Position numbers and translations under genes: made by a program. This document shows, piece after piece, positions 27,110 through 34,515 of a stretch of 64,000 bases of DNA. Location: assembly GCA_035479875.1 (NCBI GenBank), contig DATIIH010000012.1, positions 62,001 to 126,000 on the forward strand. The letters run 5' to 3'. The notes under the pieces are model-generated. The model did no database searches and was not told the origin of the DNA. It saw only the letters and a list, made by a program, of their open reading frames with translations. The first letter of the stretch is position 1; every line of letters begins with the position of its first letter. This stretch comes from PMNU01 sp035479875. Lineage in GTDB: Bacteria; Patescibacteriota; Saccharimonadia; Saccharimonadales; UBA4665.

Positions 27110-27214
27110 ATACATTTTTTACCACACTTTTGAGATAGCGAAAATGCGTACATAACATGCAGCCTGATGGTCAATATGTTTGCAGGCTATTAGTAAATGT
27201 GCTATCGTATAAAA

Positions 27215-28237
27215 ATGAGTTTTGAAACTTCTTTTGACGGCCCATTTGGCGCTCCTGCTATGGGCGACCCAACCGTGCAGCCTAATACTTTTATCGGACA
27301 GCACATCCTTAGGGACCCTACAGTTTTGGAACGTGCCGTGGAACTTATACCGGCAGGTGCCCCGTGCGTCGAGATCGGCCCCGGCCCCGGCACTTTGACA
27401 GAACGATTGTTAACTGACGGCCACCGTGTTGTGGCGTACGAAGTAGACGAACGTTGGCAGGGCGCTCTCGACACCTTAGCGGGTGAAGGTGACCTAGAGG
27501 TCCATTGGGGCAACTTTCTCGATGCCGACAACGACGAACTAAGCGCTGCGAGGCCGCTTACTGTTGTTGGCAACATCCCATTCCACATTTCCGAACCACT
27601 AATGTTCAAACTCGCTGAACTACCGTTTGATGTGGCCGTACTATTAGTGGGCGACCGCCTAGCGCGGGCCCTCACCACAGCTAACCCCGACAACCCTGGT
27701 TGGTCGCGAATGTCACTCGTGAGTAACGCTTACTTCAACGTCGAGCGCGTTTTGGACGTGCCACGAGAATCTTTTGATCCTGTACCCCGCGCCGATGGCG
27801 CCCTCATCCGTCTAACGCGTAAAGACGCGACCGATGAGTGGCATGCTGACGCCACAACCCGCACCTATCGAGCGCTCATCGAGGCCGGCCGCGCCAACAG
27901 CACTATGAGCAAAGCTCTAAAATCTGTCATGGTCACCCCTGATGGCAGGGCCGAGCGACACGCGGCAGGCGGCAGACGAAGTGGCGATACCCGCAGTCAA
28001 CGGCGAACCACCAATAGAGCGCTCAGCGCCATGGCCGGTGAATACAACAACACAGGCAGGCTTGAACACAGCGCCGGACGATCACCCATCAGCCAAAGCA
28101 TGTTGAGTATTGTAGGTGGTAAGTTCGACGAGCGGGTTCTTAACCGACCTTTGTCGGGTGTGAGCAATGGCGATTTGCGGAGTATTTGTTCGGCTGTCAG
28201 CACTGCTGTCAATCGCCGCTTGGCGCAACGCCACTAG
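27215..28237 (+). CDS. KsgA/Erm-family rRNA adenine dimethyltransferase-like protein
   Basis: A 340-aa protein. TFIGQHILRDPTVLERAVELI matches the N-terminus of the RrnaAD family. CVEIGPGPGTLTERLL is the SAM-binding motif I, and VGNIPFHISEPLMFKL carries the catalytic N-I-P-F motif that methylates adenine N6. The methyltransferase core ends near residue 210. About 130 extra residues, rich in Arg/Ser, follow that are not part of standard KsgA (about 260-270 aa). TATCGT lies exactly 6 nt before the ATG. Divergent from folE. It may be a housekeeping RsmA variant or a resistance-type methyltransferase serving the island. Confidence 0.75.
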   Translation: MSFETSFDGPFGAPAMGDPTVQPNTFIGQHILRDPTVLERAVELIPAGAPCVEIGPGPGTLTERLLTDGHRVVAYEVDERWQGALDTLAGEGDLEVHWGNFLDADNDELSAARPLTVVGNIPFHISEPLMFKLAELPFDVAVLLVGDRLARALTTANPDNPGWSRMSLVSNAYFNVERVLDVPRESFDPVPRADGALIRLTRKDATDEWHADATTRTYRALIEAGRANSTMSKALKSVMVTPDGRAERHAAGGRRSGDTRSQRRTTNRALSAMAGEYNNTGRLEHSAGRSPISQSMLSIVGGKFDERVLNRPLSGVSNGDLRSICSAVSTAVNRRLAQRH

Positions 28238-28367
28238 CCGTACCTAGCCGCCACTAAAACTGCGTACATATTAACGCTTGCGCGTTGCTAAGAGTTGTAG
28301 TAGTATTGCGGCTATTAGAACAATGGAATGAGCCGATTGCCGGGCGTATCCTCACAGAGATGCCACG

Positions 28368-29402
28368 ATGACCGATTATTCCCCACGGAAGTTGGTACAG
28401 TTTATGCCACATACATATAGTCCGGTTGATTGGGAAGGCCTCATCGGTAACACACCCCTGGTTAGACTGCGCAGGTTACTGCCTGACGGAGCGTTTCAAG
28501 TGTACGCCAAACTTGAGATGTTCAACTTGGGCGGTAGCATGAAGGACCGGTCCAGCCTGAACATGCTTGAATCAGGACTAAAAGCAGGTCGGATCAAGAC
28601 GGATACCACTGTTGTCGAATCGAGCTCCGGCAACATGGGAATTGGTATGGCCCAGGCCTGCAAACGCCATGGCCTGCGCTTTATTTGCGTCGTAGACGAG
28701 CGCACCAATCAGCAGAACATCAAAATGTTACGCGCCCTGGGAGCGATTATCGATATGGTTAAGCAGCCGAGCGATGGCAAGAGCCTGCTAGAAGCCAGAT
28801 TACAAAGAGTTCGCGAGCTGCTAGAGGCCAACCCCAACAGCTACTGGCCCAACCAATATACAAATGTCGCCAATCCGGCGGCCTATCAAGGCATGATGCA
28901 CGAGATTGATGCCGCCCTAAATGGCAAGATTGATTTCCTATTCTGCGCTACCGGAACCTGCGGCACCGTCCGAGGTTGTGCGGACTACATAAAGCGCCAC
29001 AAGCTGCCGACGACCGTAGTGGCCGTCGATGCGGTTGGCAGCGTGATCTTTGGTGGCACACCCAAGCCACGTCTTATCCCAGGCCATGGTGCCGCAATTA
29101 AACCCCCTCTGTTCCGCGACGGCTTAGCCGACGAGGTCATACACATGAGTGACCATGACTGTGTCGTAGGCTGCCGATATTTGAGAGAAACGGAATCTAT
29201 CCTGGCCGGCGGCTCATCGGGCGCGATTGTATCGGCCCTGTTGCAGTACGCGCCGAATATTCCCGCAGACGCCAACGTTGTCCTGATCCTGGGTGACCGC
29301 GGGGACCGCTATTTGGACACCGTGTATAACGACGAATGGGTGCAGGCCCACATCGAAAGTTCTGTATTACATAAAACACTGGAGGTACCTTATGCAGTCT
29401 AA
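28368..29402 (+). CDS. SbnA-like PLP-dependent 2,3-diaminopropionate biosynthesis enzyme
   Basis: A 344-aa fold-type II PLP protein of the cysteine-synthase family. IGNTPLVRLRRLLPDG opens the domain, Lys59 in NLGGSMKDRSS binds PLP, ESSSGNMGIGMAQ binds the substrate carboxylate, and CATGTCGTVRG is the phosphate cup. Resemblance is to SbnA, which joins O-phosphoserine and glutamate. The immediate downstream, overlapping gene is an ornithine-cyclodeaminase-type SbnB homolog, which strongly supports this over ordinary cysteine synthase. A start 12 codons later is possible. Confidence 0.85.
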   Translation: MTDYSPRKLVQFMPHTYSPVDWEGLIGNTPLVRLRRLLPDGAFQVYAKLEMFNLGGSMKDRSSLNMLESGLKAGRIKTDTTVVESSSGNMGIGMAQACKRHGLRFICVVDERTNQQNIKMLRALGAIIDMVKQPSDGKSLLEARLQRVRELLEANPNSYWPNQYTNVANPAAYQGMMHEIDAALNGKIDFLFCATGTCGTVRGCADYIKRHKLPTTVVAVDAVGSVIFGGTPKPRLIPGHGAAIKPPLFRDGLADEVIHMSDHDCVVGCRYLRETESILAGGSSGAIVSALLQYAPNIPADANVVLILGDRGDRYLDTVYNDEWVQAHIESSVLHKTLEVPYAV

Positions 29403-30399
29403 CGACAATCTACTGGTCATTGGCGGCCAAGATATAGCCAAGATTCTTGACGGACAAGAGTTGGCAATCATCGACATCATCAAAGCAACATACGAAGCAC
29501 ACGCCAAAGCTCAAACATCAGTTCCTCACTCTATCTTTCTGCGTTTTCCCGATCGGCCACAAGACCGCATTATCGGACTGCCGGCTTATGTGGGCGGAGA
29601 GCAACCCATAGCGGGCATGAAGTGGGTCGCTTCGTTCCCTGGCAACATCAAACACGAGTTGCCGCGGGCTTCAGCAAGTTTGGTGCTAAACAGCATGGAC
29701 AACGGTCGGCCATATGCATTCCTCGAAGCCTCCCTTATCAATATGCAACGAACGGCCGCCAGCGCTGCTCTTGCGGCCAAGATGTTCTGCCGCCAAGAGC
29801 CCAAAGAACTAAGCCTTATCGGCTGCGGACCCATCAACCTATCAGTCTGCCGTTTCGTGAAGGCGGCACTGCCGAGCGTTACTAAAGTTCGGCTCTACGA
29901 CCTTGACCAAGCGCGTGCCGAATCGTTTGCTAAGACAGTAACATCCTTGACTGGATGCGAAGTTGAGGTGGCAGCGAGTAGCCAAGCAGCTATTCAAGAC
30001 AGCCTACTTATTTCTTTTGGAACGACTGCTGCCCAGCCTTATTTGGACGACGCGAAGTTATTTGCCGACAACAGCGTTGTTTTACATGTGTCGCTGCGCG
30101 ACTTAGCCCCCTCTGTCATTACGTCTGCAACAAACGTCGTCGACGATCTCGACCATGTCAACCGGGAAGAGACCAGTATCTACCTAACGGCCCAAGAACT
30201 GGGTCGGACAGACTTCGTAACGGCTAACATCGGCGACCTGTTGGTTGGTACCAAATCTATGCCCACCAACAATAAGCCGATTATCTTCTCACCATTCGGA
30301 CTCGGCATATTGGACGTCAAGCTCGGACAATACGTTTATGACCAAGCTCAATCTAAAAACATTGGCCAGACGATTGCCAATTTCTTTCCGAACGCATAG
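29392..30399 (+). CDS. SbnB-like NAD-dependent oxidase (ornithine cyclodeaminase/mu-crystallin family)
   Basis: A 335-aa protein. VPHSIFLRFPDRPQDRIIGLP and GMKWVASFPGN form the substrate half, with the conserved Lys in MKWV. The Rossmann part is LSLIGCGPINLSVCRFV with a Gly-x-Gly-x-x-Asn turn. In the family SbnB oxidises the SbnA product to release L-2,3-diaminopropionate and 2-oxoglutarate. GGAGG lies 6-7 nt ahead of the ATG, inside the end of the upstream gene, and the two genes overlap by 11 nt. A start further upstream in the frame is rejected. Confidence 0.85.
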   Translation: MQSNDNLLVIGGQDIAKILDGQELAIIDIIKATYEAHAKAQTSVPHSIFLRFPDRPQDRIIGLPAYVGGEQPIAGMKWVASFPGNIKHELPRASASLVLNSMDNGRPYAFLEASLINMQRTAASAALAAKMFCRQEPKELSLIGCGPINLSVCRFVKAALPSVTKVRLYDLDQARAESFAKTVTSLTGCEVEVAASSQAAIQDSLLISFGTTAAQPYLDDAKLFADNSVVLHVSLRDLAPSVITSATNVVDDLDHVNREETSIYLTAQELGRTDFVTANIGDLLVGTKSMPTNNKPIIFSPFGLGILDVKLGQYVYDQAQSKNIGQTIANFFPNA

Positions 30400-30417
30400 A
30401 CTGGATTGCCATACACC

Positions 30418-31527
30418 ATGCTACCTAAACAATATTTGCATAGCTGGGTAGACATCGACACTCAGGCTATTACCAAGAACATCCAGTTCCTGGCCGATTG
30501 CGCCAAAAAGAACGGCAAAGACTTTATGCTTATGGTCAAGGCCGACGCCTACGGACATGGCCTGGTAGAAGTATCCCAGCTCGCAGAACAAATGGATGCC
30601 GTGTTTCTTGGCGTTGCCAACCTAGAAGATGTTATGACGCTGCGCCGAGAGGGTATCAAGACACCGGTACTCCTGTGCACCGAACCGTCCCCCGACAATC
30701 TGCCGCTGCTACAAAAACACTCTGTTGTACCAGTCGTAGGATCGCTGCCTTTTCTAAAAGCTGTTATGAGCTTTAACCGCAAATCGACGCTTGGTTTTCA
30801 TCTTAAGATAAACAGCGGTCTGGGTCGCTATGGCTTTAGTCCGGAAGCAATGCCAGAAGTGTTGGCCGCCTTGGGCGATACCGCACCAGCGCTGCAAGGT
30901 GTCCTGACGCATTATAGTTCGGCCGACAATCCCCAGAAGACCAAGCAAGAGTTCGACCGTTTTTGGCAGGCCTTCGAGTTGATACAAAACGCTGGCCACA
31001 CTCCGCGCTATATCCATGCCAGTAATAGCGCGGCCACGGCCTGGTTCGACGAATCACAAACAAATCTGGTACGGCTCGGGCTGTCAGCCTACGGCTTGCA
31101 ACCGTCGGACACCAAACTTCTACCGCTCGCGCCGACTCTGCGTTGGTGTACGCGCCTCACCTCTATATCGCATGCAGCCAAAGGTGATCGCGCCGGCTAC
31201 GGGGGCACTTGGGTGGCCGAGCAAGACAGCGTTATTGGCGTCATGTCTCTTGGGTACAGCGATGGATTCCGACGTACACCACGTCATCAGGAATACGTGC
31301 TTTGCGGCGGCAAACGGCTACCAATCATCGGTAATGTCATGATGAACCACACTATTCTTGACCTCACAGACGTACACAAAGAGCTGGCCGTGGGCGATGA
31401 GATCGTCGTCGTTGGCAGCCAAGGCTCCGAACAGCTAACTCTAGAAAAGGTCGCCGAGCAACTCGGCACCAGCAACGAAGAAGTAGTCACCACCATATCG
31501 CCACATCTACCGCGTTTTTATATATAA
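30418..31527 (+). CDS. Alanine racemase-family PLP enzyme
   Basis: A 369-aa fold-type III enzyme. VDIDTQAITKNI begins the barrel, Lys41 in LMVKADAYGHG is the PLP lysine, and GDRAGYGGTWV gives the catalytic Tyr of the other face. GYSDGFRRTP and IGNVMMNHTILDLT close the C-terminal beta domain. The usual MDQ-type motif reads MNHT, a small variation. A TTG at 30406 is an alternative start. It lies 18 nt after the SbnB-like gene and is probably in the same operon. It could supply D-alanine for peptidoglycan, or epimerise the diaminopropionate made by its neighbours. Confidence 0.88.
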   Translation: MLPKQYLHSWVDIDTQAITKNIQFLADCAKKNGKDFMLMVKADAYGHGLVEVSQLAEQMDAVFLGVANLEDVMTLRREGIKTPVLLCTEPSPDNLPLLQKHSVVPVVGSLPFLKAVMSFNRKSTLGFHLKINSGLGRYGFSPEAMPEVLAALGDTAPALQGVLTHYSSADNPQKTKQEFDRFWQAFELIQNAGHTPRYIHASNSAATAWFDESQTNLVRLGLSAYGLQPSDTKLLPLAPTLRWCTRLTSISHAAKGDRAGYGGTWVAEQDSVIGVMSLGYSDGFRRTPRHQEYVLCGGKRLPIIGNVMMNHTILDLTDVHKELAVGDEIVVVGSQGSEQLTLEKVAEQLGTSNEEVVTTISPHLPRFYI

Positions 31528-31558
31528 TCCTTTGCCCGCGTAAGTTTATACTAGGCGT

Positions 31559-32221
31559 ATGAGCTACGACGTCTTGGCCGACCCACGCGATATTGGTGTC
31601 AAAGTCATTGAGGGTTTTGCCGATCCATCAGAAGTTAGCGCAGTTTTAAGAGAAACTCAAGACGCCAGTAGGGTACAGTGGTTCGATGCGCACAAGACAT
31701 ACGTCAACCAACGTGGGTTAACGATTGTTCAAAACCATTTTGTATACGCATTAAAGCTTGGCAGAGGAGATCAGTCGCCTTTAGCGGCATTGCCCGCAAC
31801 CGTAGCTCTGTATCGACGAACAGAACAATTCATTAGAAGCCTGTCTCCATTCTTTGCGTCCTTAGCGGGTTGGCAGGCAGATGAGCTCTCCTTGCATTTG
31901 TACGATGATCCCGATGTAGGCTTAAGCAGACACCGAGATAACAGGCGCTTTGTTGGATTGATCGCTATAGTTGCGGTTGACGGCGAATGTGACTTAGTGA
32001 TTACGCATGATGGGGAAGATATGGCCTTGCCCGTAAGACCGGGCGCGCTGAGCCTCCTTAGAGCTCCAGGGCTTATTGATGCGGACGCTGAAATCAGGCC
32101 AGAGCATGGTGTGCATAATCTGAGAACCGACACTCGTCTTTCGATGATGCTTAGAGCTAACGACAGGCCGGCAGAACCTGTTCCGGGCTCTCAATATAAC
32201 AACTGGAACGGCATTATTTAA
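31559..32221 (+). CDS. 2OG-Fe(II) oxygenase-like protein
   Basis: A 220-aa double-stranded beta-helix protein. His125-Arg-Asp127 (SRHRDNRRF) together with His186 in EHGVHNLRTDTRLS forms the iron triad, and Arg193 is placed to bind 2-oxoglutarate. The arrangement resembles AlkB-like and small-molecule hydroxylases. The C-terminal YNNWNG is not recognised. TATACT (31547-31552) lies exactly 6 nt before the ATG, so it has its own leaderless promoter even though it trails the racemase by 31 nt. Hydroxylation of an amino acid or nucleobase is plausible, but the substrate is unknown. Confidence 0.68.
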   Translation: MSYDVLADPRDIGVKVIEGFADPSEVSAVLRETQDASRVQWFDAHKTYVNQRGLTIVQNHFVYALKLGRGDQSPLAALPATVALYRRTEQFIRSLSPFFASLAGWQADELSLHLYDDPDVGLSRHRDNRRFVGLIAIVAVDGECDLVITHDGEDMALPVRPGALSLLRAPGLIDADAEIRPEHGVHNLRTDTRLSMMLRANDRPAEPVPGSQYNNWNGII

Positions 32222-32267
32222 AACTGTCGCCAACGAGTATGCACGGCTATAGTTCTTCGGCTGAGCC

Positions 32268-33035
32268 TTATACTCGCAGCTCATGGAGGAGGGCTTTGGC
32301 TTTGTCGGCGTCAATATAAGCACCCGTCTTGATAGAACTGCCCACAATCGCACCGTCGGCAAAGCCGAGCAGTTGCTTTGCGTTAGCCGCGTTGAGCCCG
32401 CTGCCGATCAAAACCGGACAATTCGCTGCCCGTTTAGCCGTTTTGCAATCTTGCATACTCGGCGGGAGGCCGGTCCAATCACCGGTGATAATAAGCGCGT
32501 CGCTCCCATGCTTGAATGCCTCCCTAGCAGAATCACTAAGTGACTTGCTGCTCAGCATTTTGGCGTGCTTTACATGAATATCAGTAAGCAGCACGAGGTC
32601 GCGGGCCCCAAGCGTGTCTTTAAGCGCCATCAGCTCTTTGGCCTGTCCATATATACGACCCCACTCAGTGACCACGTCATCTACGAACACATCCAGCCGT
32701 ACAAACGGCACGCCTACCTTATGGGCGACCTTGATGGTTTGAGGCATGTCGTAAATGATCTCCATGCCGACCGGTATGGTTGCTTTGGCTAACAATGCCT
32801 TCATGACAACTTCAAAAGCTTGTATGGTAGACCGGCTCGCGCCAATTTGGTGTGGCTGGTCGTTGTCGTTCTCGACCAACGCACCGTCAAAGCCAGCAGA
32901 CTGCAAAGTCTGTAGATCTGCCACCGCTTTTTTCGTCACTTCGTCCATGCCGGGGTGTGTCGGATAGCCAGGCAGGGCAGGCAGGTGAATCATCCCGATT
33001 AACGGCTTTTTGGCGCTAAACAATGTATGAAACAT
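32268..33035 (-). CDS. BtpA/SgcQ-family TIM-barrel protein
   Basis: A 255-aa protein starting at the ATG at 33035, where AGGAGG sits 6 nt upstream; the longer frame is a shadow. KPLIGMIHLPALPGYP is the signature opening of the BtpA family, followed by GFDGALVENDNDQP, VRLDVFVDD, LLTDIHVKHAK, ALIITGDWTG and VLIGSGLNAANAKQLL. This is a barrel resembling ribulose-phosphate epimerase-type enzymes. BtpA was named for photosystem I biogenesis in cyanobacteria, but most members are non-photosynthetic with unknown roles. It overlaps the upstream gene by 20 nt. Confidence 0.85.
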   Translation of the reverse strand: MFHTLFSAKKPLIGMIHLPALPGYPTHPGMDEVTKKAVADLQTLQSAGFDGALVENDNDQPHQIGASRSTIQAFEVVMKALLAKATIPVGMEIIYDMPQTIKVAHKVGVPFVRLDVFVDDVVTEWGRIYGQAKELMALKDTLGARDLVLLTDIHVKHAKMLSSKSLSDSAREAFKHGSDALIITGDWTGLPPSMQDCKTAKRAANCPVLIGSGLNAANAKQLLGFADGAIVGSSIKTGAYIDADKAKALLHELRV

Positions 33036-34131
33036 GGTGAACCTCCTGAGTGAGCGGCAACGTCTTGCCCCATTTCCAATTCTGCTTCCACGCTTCGCCA
33101 CCGGACCACGTCTCAGTGTGGTCAGGGAGTATACCCGTAAAATCGCCGCTGGCAGCGAGGACCGACAAATTGCCAAGCCGGACAATCTCGGCCGGCACAT
33201 CCATTAGCTGGCCGCCCAGCACATAGTCGTTGGCGGCGTCAACAAAGCCGGCACGTATGGCGTCGGACCACGGCTGCAAAAATGGCGAAGGGATAATCTT
33301 GCCCGTTAAATCCGGCTCAATGTGGCCGGCATTAGTTACCCGCAGTTTAGTCGGCCGCATAAAGGTTTTGGGTAATGCCTCGAAACTGTCGGCGATGGTT
33401 TCGAGCTCGCCGTTCGTACTGTTAGGGCAGTGAGCATTAAGAAAACCATAGATGTTATCGGGCATGTGGCTATACAAAAAATATACACTGAACGGTTGCT
33501 CGGCCATTGTGCCTGCTTGCATCGCACTTTTTAGACTATCAACCATCGTTCCCCAGGCGCCAACCTCCACAAAGCTTATCGGCCGCGAGCTGGTAAAGCC
33601 CAGCTCAACTAACAGGCGCTGCACTAGGGGATCCTGAATCTCTGAGGTGCTGCCCGCTTCGTCTTGTTCATCGTCTACGCCCCAGAGCTGCCGATTAAAG
33701 ACCGGGTTATGCAGATCATCCGCCTGGACGGGGTACTTTTGGCCACCGAGCGTTATGAGTTTCTGGGCGATGTGATAGAAAGGTGTTGCATCACGCGCTG
33801 GGAAGATAACAGTACCTCCTGGGCAGTCTTGCAAGACGGCGTCAACAAAGGAAACCGCCAAGGGCCCAATGGCCTCACGACCTACCGCATAGAACGCCTG
33901 TGCGCCTTTTGTGATTAGGCTCTCTGTGTCGTTAGCTCCATCTTGCGTGAGCTTATCAAACAGCGATTGAGCAAATCGAGCCGCCAGGTCCTTACTATTA
34001 AGGTCGGGTGCGGCTTTTGCCATGTCTAGGGCGAAGTCGGTTTGCAAGCCCGATAGATGGGCGTCGTTAACCCGCTCATCACCGCAGGTCGTATGCGGAT
34101 AGGGCGACAGCGCCGCGTTATAGTTTGTCAT
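33016..34131 (-). CDS. Unknown conserved-looking protein, possibly related to the C-terminal part of glycan-locus HAD proteins
   Basis: A 371-aa soluble protein. GTVIFPARDATPFYHIAQKL and FVEVGAWGTMVDSLKSAM recall the ARDG and DiGwxGT segments of COG5610-type HAD proteins found beside glycosyltransferases, but the match is weak and the catalytic Asp motif is not present. Acidic stretches (VDDEQDEAGS) and KTFMRPTKLRV follow. GGAGG lies 5 nt before the ATG, and an attenuator-type leader precedes it. It is co-transcribed with the BtpA-family gene, so the two probably act together. Function unknown. Confidence 0.6.
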   Translation of the reverse strand: MTNYNAALSPYPHTTCGDERVNDAHLSGLQTDFALDMAKAAPDLNSKDLAARFAQSLFDKLTQDGANDTESLITKGAQAFYAVGREAIGPLAVSFVDAVLQDCPGGTVIFPARDATPFYHIAQKLITLGGQKYPVQADDLHNPVFNRQLWGVDDEQDEAGSTSEIQDPLVQRLLVELGFTSSRPISFVEVGAWGTMVDSLKSAMQAGTMAEQPFSVYFLYSHMPDNIYGFLNAHCPNSTNGELETIADSFEALPKTFMRPTKLRVTNAGHIEPDLTGKIIPSPFLQPWSDAIRAGFVDAANDYVLGGQLMDVPAEIVRLGNLSVLAASGDFTGILPDHTETWSGGEAWKQNWKWGKTLPLTQEVHHVSYIV

Positions 34132-34152
34132 GATATCCTCCAGTTCAGATAA

Positions 34153-34180
34153 TAAAAAAGCTCCCTGTGACCGGGAGCTG
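34153..34180 (-). terminator. Attenuator terminator (regions 3 and 4)
   Basis: Minus-strand AGCTCCC and GGGAGCT form a 7-bp stem with a 7-nt loop followed by TTTTTT. It lies between the leader peptide and the gene starting at 34131, so it acts within the leader rather than at the end of a gene. Confidence 0.85.
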
Positions 34181-34203
34181 TCTGGAGCCTAGTAATTTTT
34201 AGA

Positions 34204-34284
34204 TTAACACATACAAGGACAACTCCCGCTAATACGCGAGTTGCGGCGACGGACTTCGACTGATACGAAGAAAGTAGTCTTCAT
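34204..34284 (-). CDS. Leader peptide of transcription attenuator (26 aa)
   Basis: An ATG-initiated 26-codon frame ending in TAA. Residues 12-17 are Arg-Arg-Arg-Asn-Ser-Arg, and the last five are Cys-Pro-Cys-Met-Cys. It begins 12 nt after a good -10 box, and its 3' end overlaps the antiterminator arm. Region 1 (34235-34243) pairs with region 2 (34218-34227), region 2 pairs over 10 bp with region 3 (34173-34182), and region 3 pairs with region 4 in the terminator. This is the classic layout for ribosome-mediated attenuation. The sensor codons are probably the Arg run in region 1. The amino acid sensed is inferred; the Cys codons lie in or after region 2. Confidence 0.6.
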   Translation of the reverse strand: MKTTFFVSVEVRRRNSRISGSCPCMC

Positions 34285-34296
34285 AACGCTTACAAT

Positions 34297-34325
34297 AGCA
34301 TAATTAGCCGATCCCGACCAGTCAA
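34297..34325 (-). promoter_or_regulatory. Promoter of the attenuator-controlled operon
   Basis: On the minus strand TTGACT (34320-34325) and TATGCT (34297-34302) are separated by exactly 17 nt. This is the strongest sigma-70-like pair in the region and sits 12 nt before the leader peptide ATG. Confidence 0.75.
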
Positions 34326-34371
34326 TTAGCATAAACCGGTAGTCGCTAAGTGTGTTTGTTATGATTACAGC

Positions 34372-34515
34372 ATGACTCTAATCACATGTTACGTAATTGG
34401 CGGTGCGCCGCTGGACGGGAGAACGACGTTCTTTAATCCGAGCCACGAAAGCCCGGTAACTCTGTATCTGCCAGGGCTAGATCTTACCAATAACCGCGAC
34501 TTTGCCAGGGATTAG
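34372..34515 (+). CDS. Possible small protein (47 aa)
   Basis: ATG at 34372 is preceded by TATGAT (34360-34365) exactly 6 nt upstream, the same spacing seen at other leaderless genes in the window. The frame runs 47 codons (beginning MTLITCYVIGGAPLDG) to a TAG and overlaps the 3' end of the convergent glycosyltransferase gene by 39 nt. No domain is recognised. The promoter placement is the main support. Confidence 0.35.
   Translation: MTLITCYVIGGAPLDGRTTFFNPSHESPVTLYLPGLDLTNNRDFARD

Noticed and set aside
27001..27130. preQ1 or tetrahydrofolate riboswitch upstream of folE
   Set aside because: The short C-rich stem and A-rich tail of preQ1-I and the THF aptamer layout could not be matched; only a plain hairpin is visible. 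Kept as an unnamed structure.
28368..29402. Ordinary cysteine synthase (CysK)
   Set aside because: The overlapping SbnB-like gene and SbnA-like features make diaminopropionate synthesis the better call.
34153..34180. Terminator of the gene on the plus strand
   Set aside because: The U tract exists only on the minus strand, and the only plus-strand gene nearby starts further downstream at 34372.
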